Shown: one piece after another, positions 12,201 through 22,659 of the stretch | How the letters are laid out: the number at the start of each line of letters is the position of its first letter | Position numbering within the stretch: position 1 is the stretch's first letter | NCBI GenBank assembly: GCA_029964075.1 | Contig: CM057147.1 | Location: 19,055,513-19,119,512, forward strand | Source of the DNA: Patiria pectinifera | Taxonomy: Eukaryota > Echinodermata > Asteroidea > Valvatida > Asterinidae | Length of the DNA stretch: 64,000 nt | Reading direction: 5' to 3' | Program-made: the position numbers and the translations under genes | The notes under the pieces: model-generated | Databases searched by the model: none | What the model was told of the DNA's origin: nothing | The model's input: only the letters and a program-made list of their open reading frames with translations

Positions 12201-15200
12201 CCAACCCACTTTGTTTTTGCAAGCTTTCAGTGCCAAATACCAAAAACTAAAAACCACCTAATTCTGAATAAAATGCAGTTGCTGACCATGTTCACAAAAC
12301 TGATGAATCGCAATTCGACCCTCCTTACCTAGCTTTCTTCTCCTTGTAGTCGTAGATCTGCACCGCTGCATTGTGGGGCACGCGGAACGTCACCACCCGC
12401 GTCTTCTCCCGAGGTTTGTCCTTCTGACTGCCGGAGCCGCCGCGATCGCCCCGGTCAGCCAGGGGGTCCTTCATGCTGATCAAGAGGGTCTCCACGGCCG
12501 GAGGCAGCTCCTTCTGCCACAGCTCCTCATCTTGGCTCAGCATGTAGGTCACGCCGGTGATGGCACGTACCTGGTGGGGAAAAAGGGACGGCAACAATTT
12601 CAACCTATCTTCTGAATGGAGCAGTGTTGTAGTCAAGACCTCCATGTCCGAGACCAAGACCGAGACTGAGAACGAGGCATTCGGGACCGAGACCAAGACA
12701 AAGACCAGACTTCACAGGTCTCGACAGTAAAACTCGGGTCTCAAGAGTTACACTCGGGTCTCAAGAGTTAAACTCGAGACCTTGGCATCCGAGACCGAGT
12801 CTGAGACCAGAACTTTCGAGATCGAGAATCTGATAGGACGAGAAGGAGACTGCAAAAAAAGGTCTAGGACGGTCTCGACACCGAGACTAAGTCTCGAGAC
12901 CTACAACATTGGAATGAAGTGAGTTGTTAGTTCCTGAAATTTGTTGAAATATTGTTTATCGTGGAAACATCTGGAGTCTATTTAACAGAGCTGCTAAGCA
13001 CAAAGGTTTGCTGAGCACGAAGCCCATAACAATGCAGGTTGCTTTTCTTTTCTTAGACCCGTACCTTTCCCGTCTTGGTATCTCTGACGTAGATACCCTC
13101 GTTCTCATCCAGCGGGATGGCCTTGCGACGGTCAATCACCTCCACCTCCACGGGAGGGACGTACTCCTTGGGACCACGGATCATCCACTTGTCACCTGGC
13201 TGGCGATCTACATCCTGAACACAGCAACATAAAAGAAAATATAATTGACTTTTGATTTTTCTGCTTGTCAAAGTAAAGTCTGTCACAAGCCAATGTGACT
13301 CATCTTGCTGGTGTTTATCTCCAGTTTCCTTGCCATGAAACGACTGGGAATATTTCTATTCCCCCGAATGGGATACCAGTCCATCACAGGTTACTCCCCA
13401 GTTAATACCAGGACCCTTTATACTCCTATGTTGGAGAGAAGCAAGTGGAGATAAAGTGGCTTGCCCAAGGACACATTATATAACCAGCAGCTGGATTCGA
13501 ACCTCTGACCCTCTCATCATGAGTCACGAACCCTAAACACTAGGCCACACTCCCAACAGTGCTCCTGGGTGGAGAAAGGCATGTGGGGGTGATGTGACTT
13601 GCCCAAGGACACAATATATGACCAGCAGCTGGATTCGAACCCCTGACCCTCTTATCACGAGTCACGAACCCTAAACACTAGGCCACACTCCCCATTGCTT
13701 GAACACATCAAATGCTTAAACACATCAAAAACTTTTCCACATCTGAATCAGCATGCAGGTTATAACTATAGTGAAACCATAGAGCAGTTTTTGTGGCCTG
13801 TCCTTTTTATTCCTGCTATCCTTCTTTACCACACATCAACTTTGTCACAAATACTTATACCAAAACTGTCTTAGAAACTTACAGCGTCTGTGTCCTTGAA
13901 GGCCTCCTGGGACCTGAGCATAAGTCCCTCGTCCTCTCCCAGGACAAAGATACCTTGGATGCCCTTCTCAAGATGCTCACCGGGACGCAGGAAGAAAGAC
14001 TTCTCACCCTATAAGACATCAAGGAGAGAAGAACGGGAAGACTTCAGAGTTTCTTGCTCAACTTTAGCTGGTTTAACCAATTTCAAAATTCCAGCAGATC
14101 AAAGTGTTAAGGAAAAGGGGTTTATGGTGTTGAATGGACAACATTTTATTTTTGCCAAGAATTGAAGCATAGATATGGTGCATTAAACTTAATAGAATAT
14201 GGGCCATTAGGTAATCTAACAATTCCAATGCACTAGCATATACTACTGTGATATTTAACATAATTACATTGTTGTGTAGGGGAAGGTTATGTGTTTGTTG
14301 GGGGGGGGGAGTGGTGGTGTGTTTTGGGATTCTTTCTCTTTCTTTCAATTTCTCACATAAAGCATTACAGAATTGCTTTGCACCAATCAACTCGGGTCTT
14401 CGCAGTTGAAAACCAAATTCAACTGATAACGTTTCTCAAGGTCTTCAAGCTAAATCACAGGCTACACTCAAAAGGAGGGCAAGAAAGTCGTTCCAATTTT
14501 TGGAGAAACACGATATAACTTTGTACCTACCTTGACTAGTTTCTTCTGGCCAAGCTGTGGCTTGCCGTCCTCACCTACAGGATCCAGGATCACACAATAC
14601 TGCCGGTTGGTCAGAGTGGTGATGGCTACGACTCCAACAACCTACAAAAGTGCCAAGCAAACAGTCAACAGTCACAAAATGAAAACAGAGTACCAATGCA
14701 TTACCTACTAAACCCCCCAAGGTGTTTTTTGTTTTTTTGCTTTTCAAATAATCTTCCTAAATCTGCCAAAATCCAACACTGACATGCAGGGGTGTGAGTG
14801 ACCACTGATAAACATAGCTGAAAACAGTTGAAAAGGGTGTAAAAATGCTGAACTTTGGAAATCTCCTATACTTTTATACACAGCACGTGAGGGGGGAAAA
14901 AGCTGAAATCCAAAACAAAAAAAAGCTGAAATCAGCTTTAAAGCTGAGATTTGACACCCCTGGAGATGGTTGGCTCCGTCATTTTTGCCGGAAATTTGAG
15001 GTCTACAAGGAAAGTAAACACACGTTTGGTGCTGATTAACCCTCCTTTTTGTTTGATCAGTCACAGACAGGCAACTATTCAATCCTGTTCCCCTGCCATG
15101 CCTTTTAAATAGGCTAGTCACCATCAGTCAGATCATATTTCCTGTACGCAAGAGGTGCTGGTATTATTTTTGAATGATTTATCATAATCCGAAATTCACA

Positions 15201-17922
15201 CAATATGTACGATTTTCTTTTCCTGCATTCAATTCGGGGATTCACAATGCAGCGCGCCACCAAGAGTTGGAGATGGTTGACAAATTCGCAGCGCAGGACA
15301 TTTATAATTGTTCGTTTTTCCAGTCAGTCGTTTCGTAAGCGTATGATTCAAGTATCTGTTTGCTCTCTTCTTTTCTTTTTATCAATATGGTGTTTTTTGT
15401 AAGGCGACAGAACGCAATGCCCCAATCTATAACAAATTAGCTCAAGTTGTCTACCAACACTTATTCAAATGGGCCATGTTTTGTTGATCATAAACTTGAA
15501 ATATGGACTCTCCATGACAAACTCTTGGTGGCACACTGTCTTGTGAGTTGCCGGAATGAACCTACCTCCTCGTAGACCTGAGGAATGTGGGCTTCGGTGT
15601 CCTCCATGGTGATCAGCCATTCCTCTCCGTTCTTCCTGACCACACCGTGGTCATCCTTGAAGGTACGGGTTGCAGTGACGTGGAGTGCTTTCTGCATGAA
15701 GAAATTACCCAAAAAAGTTCATAAATTAATGGGTGATATTTATTAACCCTAACCTTCCCAAATCATCCAAAATTCTCTTTGCAAAATGAAGCATTTTGCA
15801 GGATTGAGGCTGTATAGCAAAAATGTGTGTCTGATTGTAGAGGATGCGCTGTCAAGATCTTATTAGGCCGGATCTTGTGTTATTTATTCTCAGCAGTGCA
15901 TAAATTTAAGCCCAGATTATGATTGAAATCCTCCGCACTGCTCCAGGATGTCACTGGCTGTGCCTCAACATATTGCAAGTGATTGCTGGAGGATTTTGCA
16001 GGATTGAGGCAGTGGTCGCCCTCCAAGGACCGCACTCAAGAAACAACGGAAGAAGTTGGAGGATTGAGACTGCATGCAAGTTGTACATGGAGGCAAGTGG
16101 ATGATTGTGCAGGATTGAGGTCAGCAAAAAATGCCTGGGGAATTAGGGTTAAGTAATGGGTGACTTCCATACAAAAGAGCAGAATGCCACAGATGAGGTA
16201 CCTTGTCTGTCAGCACGTAGGCATTCACCACGCCCACCACCTCCTCGTAGGCCCCCGGCAGGTAAGCGCCAACCTTCTTGACCAGCCACTCTTCCCCGGT
16301 CACTCGGGCATCCCCCTGTCGGTCCAGTGTCTCCTTCCTTGCCCGCAGCTTGATGGCCTGGTTGGCCTTGATGATGGTCGCCCTGACTGTCTCGTCCACG
16401 ACGACTTCCTTGCGGGGGATGTAGGTGCCGGGACCTTCAAAGAGCCACTCGTCGCCGGCCACGCGCTTGGTCTTGGCCACCGCGTCGTCGAAGTCTAGGA
16501 TCGCGCGGAGGCGGAGAGCCGAGTTGGCGGGGACTACCTTGAGTGCAGTCACAGGCTGAAACACAATGGGGGAAAAATCTATGATAAAGGAACTGAATAA
16601 ATCAGTTTGGTAGTCTTATCCACCTCAGGATAAAAACATATGGTAATCACATACAAGTCAACAGCTCATTCGATTACTTTCCCCGCACTTACTCGTGCAA
16701 GTGCCACTGCGTTCAAATTAATCCTCACGTGACTTCTCTTGCTTACTCGAGCCTGGCCCAAGTAACCGACCCGCTGAGCCCGTTACTCGGCTAAATATCC
16801 CACGGATAAGTCTAACGCTGCGGCGGGGGGGAATTCAAAAGTGTTTTAGCTTCACTTGACTTCACACTAGTACTAGACGACGGGAGGAAAGTCAAGTTTT
16901 AAATTTTATACATAGGGCAAGGATATACACAGCATTTCTTGTTCACTTTGGAAGAGCAGTACAGTGGTGGCCACCGTGGCTCACTTTCGACGGTTCGAAT
17001 CCACTTTGCAAAGAGGATTCAATCGCCACATGACCTCTGGACTCGGTTCGGTTGCTCTGGCTCGACCTCGAGTAACCCGCGATCATTCGTTTATTGCTAC
17101 AGATTGCACATGTGCATCTATACCCAACACAAAATTACGGGTAAGCGCGAGGATAGTAATCAAATGCGCTGTCTGTGTCCGTACAGCTCTACTGCTTTAA
17201 GACCAAAAAAAAAAGTAACCAACAAATGTGGAGAGAAACAAACAACAAAACACCGCAAATTACCAGTTTCAGGATTTCTCCCGGGTAGAGAGGGAACGGT
17301 TCTTGAGTCAGACGGATCTCCTGGTCCGCGTGGTTCAGCTTGATCTGTCCGCTCTGGTCCTCAATCACCGAGCCGTCCTCATTGCGCTGGACAGGGTTCT
17401 CAATGATGCAGTAGTGACGAGGGGGGACCATGGCCATCTTCTCGGGACCGAAGATGACCCTAAAAAGGGGGGAAAAGGAAAGGATGGAGATCTTGAGGCT
17501 CAGAAATATATTTTTGTATCAAACTTCTAATGCCAAATATGTAGGATTGACTGTGCCTTAAAGCTGGGATCCGAGTATGGTCGCATTCGCACAGCTATGT
17601 TGATCAATTCCAATCAAGTCTCAACATTGCTCCATGATCTTGGAAAGCTCAAGCCATGAGCGGGTGGTGTCTTGTTTATGTTGGCCTGTGTAACTTGTTG
17701 CTCTGAAGGGAAAGTAACTTGTCCAAAATTTGATGATGTGTCTTACCTTTCATGGTCCTGCCTGATGAATGTGCGGGGCCCAGTCTCCACAGTGGTGACA
17801 TTTGTGTTGTGGTTGAGCACGTGGATGTAGTAGTAGGGTGGGATCCTGTAGATGGACTCCTCCGAACCACTCCCTCCCGCAAAGCCGAAAGGGGCACCGC
17901 CACGCTTTCCCTTTTCTGTCAT
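6277..17922 (-). CDS. MVP: Major vault protein (MVP), 14 coding exons
   Basis: Main structural protein of the cytoplasmic vault ribonucleoprotein. Coding exons in transcript order: 17922-17747, 17459-17264, 16555-16202, 15691-15566, 14641-14531, 14008-13883, 13214-13065, 12570-12329, 11799-11602, 10697-10553, 9761-9550, 9029-8786, 7962-7774, 6402-6277. They join in phase to 864 residues (human MVP is 893). The N-terminal MVP repeats are clear ([60 protein letters not shown]). Next come the shoulder ([47 protein letters not shown]), then the long charged cap helix (about 670-800) and the cap ring ([20 protein letters not shown]). The N-terminus carries about 20 extra Gly/Lys-rich residues before the first repeat, and the C-terminal tail is short. 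A splice acceptor just upstream of the ATG (boundary about 17936) implies an untranslated first exon. Identification is from remembered family sequence. Confidence 0.97.
7442..7687. mobile_element. hAT-like short element in MVP intron 13
   Basis: The ends CAGTGGCGTATC and GATATGCCACTG are near-perfect inverted repeats of hAT type. A G-run follows the left end. I could not confirm an 8-bp target duplication. Confidence 0.5.
8012..8175 (-). pseudogene. Two degenerate copies of MVP exon 13 (5' part) in intron 12
   Basis: On the minus strand, just upstream of the real exon whose acceptor boundary is 7962, two partial copies of its beginning occur, with matching boundaries at about 8056 and 8170. 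The first still reads [13 protein letters not shown] against [13 protein letters not shown] in the true exon and keeps the acceptor-like CAG. The second matches at nucleotide level but has lost one base near its start (frameshift), and its acceptor AG is changed to TG. Part of the following intron (a GGATTAATTGC-type stretch) is also repeated, so the unit is exon start plus flank, about 95-115 bp. They look like decaying tandem exon duplications, not used exons, because splicing one in would disrupt the cap helix. Confidence 0.7.
12622..12911. mobile_element. hAT-type MITE rich in GAGACC/GGTCTC
   Basis: The ends CAGTGTTGTAG and CTACAACATTG are inverted repeats. The flanks GAATGGAG (12614-12621) and GAATGAAG (12912-12919) form an 8-bp target duplication with one mismatch, as expected for hAT. 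The interior is almost wholly made of GAGACC, GGTCTC and TCGAGACC words. It lies in the MVP intron between exons 13214-13065 and 12570-12329. Confidence 0.75.
13275..13554 (-). mobile_element. tRNA-derived CORE-like SINE in MVP intron
   Basis: The tRNA-like head is on the minus strand (complement of GGATTCGAACC and CACTAGGCCACACTC). It is followed by the core GCCACTTTATCTC/TTGGGCAAG and a body matching the copies at 37264, 38319, 46049 and 58041. Confidence 0.75.
13555..13693 (-). mobile_element. Second, truncated SINE copy
   Basis: Head and core of the same SINE immediately next to the preceding copy. The body is missing upstream of the CTCCTGGGTGGAG segment. Confidence 0.7.
15747..16148. 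mobile_element. Complete piggyBac-like MITE in MVP intron
   Basis: It starts CCCTAACCTTCCC, ends GGGGAATTAGGG, and is flanked on both sides by TTAA (15743-15746, 16149-16152), the piggyBac target duplication. No transposase is present. Related copies are at 302-1329 and 18069-18492. Confidence 0.7.
16661..17172. mobile_element. Degenerate inverted-repeat element in MVP intron 2
   Basis: The left edge ACAGCTCATTCGATTACTTT pairs with the right edge ATAGTAATCAAATGCGCTGT over about 35 bp with mismatches. The interior is rich in ACTCG/CGAGT words. No target duplication was found. Confidence 0.45.
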
Positions 17923-18068
17923 TTTGATTGTTTATTCTGTAATTAAACACATTAGAATATTACAATTAAGACTTATTTCTGGAAATACTGCACAGGATAC
18001 ATGTATCTCTGATCAGTCCCTGTGGTACCATGTGCATGTACAGAAATCTGCAGAGAGAAGATAATTAA

Positions 18069-18492
18069 TCCAAACCTTCCAAAATCCTCCAAAATCCTCC
18101 AAAATCCTCTTTGCATAAATAAAGTGGAAGATTTCGAAGGATTGAGCCTGTACGGCAAAACTTTGTCAGTTGATTTTGGAGGATGCATTGTGTCATAATC
18201 TATACCTGTAGCTTGTGTTGTCTATAGCCATGCATAAATTTAGGCCTATTATATTCAATTCTTGAAGTTATCCGCACTGCTTCTGGATATCATCCGCACT
18301 GCTTCAATGTATTACAGTGATTGTTGGAGGAGTTTGCAGGATTGAGGCAGTGGTCACCCCTCCACTGAACAAATTCAAGAAATGGAGGATTTTGGAGGAT
18401 TCAGACTGTATCCAATTTTACATGGCGGCAGTTGGGAAGATTTTGAAGGATTGCGGGTGCATCCTAGCAAAACAGGCTTAGGAAGTTATAAG
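18069..18492. mobile_element. Degenerate piggyBac-like MITE copy
   Basis: It matches the 15747-16148 copy across most of its length. TTAA precedes it at 18065-18068; the right end is degraded (GTTATAAG). Confidence 0.55.
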
Positions 18493-18708
18493 CATAAAGT
18501 GTTCAAGTAAGTCATATTGCAAACTGTGGTCGGTTGACACAGCAATGTCAGTTTTGCTAGTACCCATCGTGAAATTTTGTAAGCCAACTGTAAAGACCAA
18601 AGTTCATTTTTAATAACGTGATTACAACCTTAAGCTTCAACACATCACACATTCCAGGCAACCCGCCTTGTTTTTCCAAGTAAGGTTTTGGTTGGATATT
18701 AAAATGTC

Positions 18709-18925
18709 ACAGATGGAAAGATTTCCATATAAGAAGTTCACTAATTTTCCTTTGTATTGACTAACAAGCCCCCATATAGCAATTTCATGTCCTCAAAATC
18801 AATTTGAGCAGTGAGAAAATACAAGCATTTTCTTAGAAAACACTTAGAATTGTTCAGTCCAATCTCATAGGGTTTGTACACAGGGTGTTGAGTGAACTTC
18901 TTATGGAAATCTTTCCGTCACAGAT
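18709..18925. mobile_element. Short foldback element (AAGATTTCCATATAAGAAGT)
   Basis: The left arm GATGGAAAGATTTCCATATA and its AAGAAGTTCAC continuation are repeated inverted at 18893-18925 (GTGAACTTCTTATGGAAATC). Related sequence recurs near 48780-48830. Confidence 0.55.
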
Positions 18926-19191
18926 TAGTTTCTGATGTTGACACCTGACGCTCCCTTCTTCAGAAATCTCTCCAATAACACACCAAAATGAAATAATTAT
19001 CAACAATTTCATAAACGAACAATTTTTGTTATTTAAATTATAAAAAAAAAATTCCAATATCCTCAACTTAAAGGCAGAGTACATCATTTACAGCTGTCCA
19101 AAAAGTAACTGATGAAATTATTGTTGAAAAGCATACTTGGTTTAAAGATAGTAATGGCACTAAACTCCCTGCGAAAATATTTTTTTTCCGG

Positions 19192-19281
19192 ATGCTGCCA
19201 TTTTGAAGAAAACAATAAGAGAAGGCAATTTCCAACATGCTGCCATTTTGAAGAAAACAATAAGAGAAGGCAATTTCCAAC
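19192..19281. repeat. 45-bp perfect tandem duplication
   Basis: The 45-bp unit starting ATGCTGCCATTTTGAAG occurs twice without mismatch. Confidence 0.9.
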
Positions 19282-19777
19282 GATGCGTCTAAAGCTGCAT
19301 TTTCGGAAATTTCTGTTAGTAGTTAATTTTTAATTCGGCAAAGGCATGAATGAGTGCGCACAAGCGTTGACACAATGCACACGCTTGTGGTTATTATTAT
19401 TCGTCAGTTCAGCGGGTGACATTGCATAGCTGAAATCGACTGAATGAGAACGTGTCCCGGACGCTGATTTCGGGCGCAATTCAAAACATGACTTGGCAAC
19501 TTTTGAACTGAAATCGAGATCCTAGAATATTGTTTTCCCTGATTTTATAGCATGTACTGAGCTGAAACGACATCAGTTTAGTTGTTAAGCACCCTTCTTT
19601 AGATTTTCAGCACTTTTGTTGCTTCATCGAAAAAAAAAATGCAAAAATGTCAAATGATGTACTCTACCTTTATGCCATGTGATTTATAGTGTACATGATC
19701 CCAGCAATAAAGTCATAAATCATGATTCTGTGACAACTTGCGCAAAGGAAACTACCCCTTTTTAGTTTTAGTAGTAA

Positions 19778-20770
19778 GGCCAAAAAAAAAAATAGTTCTG
19801 CTTCCGATTACATGCCTTTCAAAAATAGGGTCGGTCGGTCGGAATTTTTTTTTTTTTTGCCAATTTTTTTTATGCAGATTGAATGGGGTATACAATTATA
19901 TGCGAAGTTTTAGCCTGAACTATTTCTATTGCACTACGAAAGCTATACACGAAATGGCAACAAAAAGTGAGTAAAACCTACCTTTAATTATTGTCAATAT
20001 ATTTACGTTCGATAATTTTAAAAAATAATGGAAAATTCAGGCCGTTCGCACCATATGCACAACGCTAGTCAAGACGCGGGGAGCTGGCCACAACTCCGAG
20101 GTGTGTAATGCGTGCGTGTGTGGCGAGCGGCCCACCATGGGCCGTCAGAGCTGTTTTTACCGTCAACAATTTCGGGAAACACGCGGCATGTATCACTCCA
20201 AATACGAGTAGTGCGATCTCAAAATGAACTCCTGAACACAGAAAATACATACACAGACAAGCTAGATCAATTCTGTAAATTAACTTGCAAAAATGTTCTT
20301 TCTCCATCGGTGTTTTCTTGGCATTTTTACGATGTCGAATCCGACCAGTTGACAGTGGCCTGCACTGTACTGATAGCGCGCTATCGGTCACATAGCTAGC
20401 TATGGACTGGTTACCGCATTTTCATTATGTCTTCTAAATTGGCGCGGCGGGAACCAGTCATCACCACGTGATTATAGTCACCGTGCGTGACATCGAATTG
20501 CGAAGTAGTTATATCGCGAAGCGAATTTGTAATAACGGAGGTTTCTTTGAAAAAAAAAGCGAATGTAAGTAAGAAAACAAATAAATACAAGCATTTTTGG
20601 ATGCAAAAGGGTTGTTGAGAGGTATTTTGTGAAGACAGAAAAGACAGATTTTATTTGTATTTATTCAATTTTTTTTTTTTTTTTGGAATTGCCGATAAAA
20701 TTTTTAGGGTCGCAGCCTAAAAATAGGGTCGGTCGGGTAACCGGAAGCAGAACTATTCTTTTTTTTGGCC
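19778..20770. mobile_element. PIF/Harbinger-like element, family B (about 1 kb)
   Basis: Inverted ends GGCCAAAAAAAAAAATAGTT (with CTGCTTCCG inside) and the complementary right end CGGAAGCAGAACTATTC...GGCC. GGGTCGGTCGG is repeated subterminally at both ends. The exact TAA target duplication is at 19775-19777 and 20771-20773. No transposase reading frame is visible, so it is non-autonomous. A 212-bp relative is at 55227-55438. Confidence 0.75.
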
Positions 20771-20773
20771 TAA

Positions 20774-21020
20774 CTTCCTGATAAACCCACACCATTTCCT
20801 TCATCTGTGGCTGAGTCAACTCAATCAGTTTTCCAACAATGTTTAAAGCTTCAAATTCTACTGAAAAGTGACAAGTCAATAATGCAAGTAAATGTACACA
20901 AATTACACATACGTACGTATGTACTTCCACTTTCACTACTTTGTGGCTGTGATATTAGAGTTTACACTACTTTGTACATGTAACAAGGAAGAATGAAACC
21001 TAGGGATTAATAGATTTGTA
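20774..21020. other. Intergenic, nothing recognised
   Basis: AT-rich unique-looking sequence without a coding or repeat signal that I can name. Confidence 0.4.
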
Positions 21021-21930
21021 ATTGTATACCGTGGACATCGCTATACCTAACACCGCTATACCGAACATTCGGCTATACCGAACGGCATCCTTGGCCCTAG
21101 TCCAAAAATTTGGGACTCTCAATACTGAGTATGAGAGTCCCAAAACTTAAGGTATTGAAAACATGCAAAACAAGAAAATAGACTGGCACCTAAAACAACC
21201 AGTCCAACACAACTTCAGTACTGCATCAATCAACCATATGCCAAAAGAATTTAAGAAACATGTGGCATGAAGCGGGAACTAGTCTCAATTTACTACACAT
21301 TTCTCCATAGTCAAGCCACCGGACTTTTGACACTGAATGAAGAGGTCACTCAGTCTTTTCAAATAGTTGGACCATGGTTGGACATGTACCAGTCTAGTAT
21401 AAAGCCCCAGTTTAAAATCACTTGACTTCCCTCTAATGTGCAAAATATTGAAGAAAAGTCTCCTTTAAAAATTGAATTGAGTCTGCAAACTTGCTTGGTG
21501 AAATACTGAAGACATTTTCTTTGCCCAAGTGGAATTTTTGGAGAAATTTGCTGGCTAAAGTGTGAGTAAAGTGGGCCCGATTTAGTTTTGCACGTTTCAG
21601 AGCACTCCAGAGCATTGTCTGCCTTGGCCCCTGATGTTTGTCTACAAATCATACCAAACAGACAAGTGGCTTTTATTTTCTCCGGAGAAAGCCACCCACT
21701 GCTGTAGGTAGTAAGCTCAAAAACTGTGTAATTACATAATTCAATAGTCGGCATGGCTACAAAGTCGTCTTTTAGTAACTACCAGGGCGTGGCAGGGTGA
21801 AGTTCTGAAGGGCGCTATTTATTGAAAAGTGAGTGCTGGAGCACCAGCAGCTAAAATCACTATACCGAACAATCGCTATTACGAACAATTTCTGTGGATC
21901 CCACGATGTTCGTTATAGCGGCGTTTCACT
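21020..21930. mobile_element. Degraded Tc1/pogo-like remnant (GCTATACCGAAC)
   Basis: GCTATACCGAAC-type words cluster at 21045-21085 and 21855-21925. The right side ends TTATAGCGGCGTTTCACTG, which resembles pogo/Tigger ends. The left end is not clear; this may be more than one insertion. Confidence 0.35.
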
Positions 21931-22450
21931 GCACATGTATTTCAACAATAATCATATTCCAAATACCACCAGTATTCCATACTGGCCAGTAGACATTTTA
22001 ACCAGTTTTTGTCTGCCATTCAATTTTGGCGCGCACTCTAGACCTATGATAACTGATTGACAAGTGCATCGATGCACTTTGGCAAAGTTGATGCGCGCTC
22101 AGTGGAAAGCACGGAGTATCGTTCATGACCCACGACCTTAAGCAGATTACATGGAAAATGTTTTGTTTGTTTCTGCACAAAATTACAGGATAACTAAACC
22201 TCTGAATATATGAAATTCAATGTTTTTTCGAATAAGCAGTTAAGTATCTACCTGGGTGATTATCAAGTGACAAAATTATTCCAATTTTGATTTTATTTTC
22301 TGCTACCCTAGCAACGGACCTTTCCACACACATAGTGTATCATGGTTGTGTGGCTCACAAGTACTAGTACGGAGGAAGTCCAGTAGTTGTGCCACATATT
22401 ATGGGGCTAGGCTGATGGCGACAGTCATAAGACCACATGTTAAAACTTTT
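21930..22450. other. Intergenic, nothing recognised
   Basis: No exon or clear repeat boundary. Confidence 0.4.
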
Positions 22451-22451
22451 G

Positions 22452-22652
22452 GAAAAAATGTTGCAACCTAACGCCACTTCAGTGATTGTGTACAAAGTCT
22501 ATGGAGAGTCAAAAAAAAAATTCAGGGTATTTCCTAACAAAATTGGAAATGTTTCTCAATTCCAGATTCATGTATTATCATCGTTTTTGCAATGACTGAC
22601 CTTCATTGAGATGATGAAGAAACAAGTGGCATCAGGTTGCAACATTTTGTCC
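22452..22652. mobile_element. MITE, TGTTGCAACCTGACGCCA family
   Basis: The left end AATGTTGCAACCTAACGCCA and right end GTGGCATCAGGTTGCAACAT are inverted repeats. The interior matches 59545-59722. Confidence 0.65.
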
Positions 22653-22659
22653 AAACTTT

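Noticed and set aside
16160..16498. 112-residue plus-strand ORF
   Set aside because: Antisense shadow of MVP exon 16555-16202.
6277..17922. A vault RNA gene within or near MVP
   Set aside because: I looked for A/B-box pairs with a T-run. Those found belong to SINEs, and vault RNAs are not normally linked to MVP.
20065..20399. ORFs of 95-108 residues on both strands
   Set aside because: Interior of the family B element. I see no transposase motif and the frames end without splice context.
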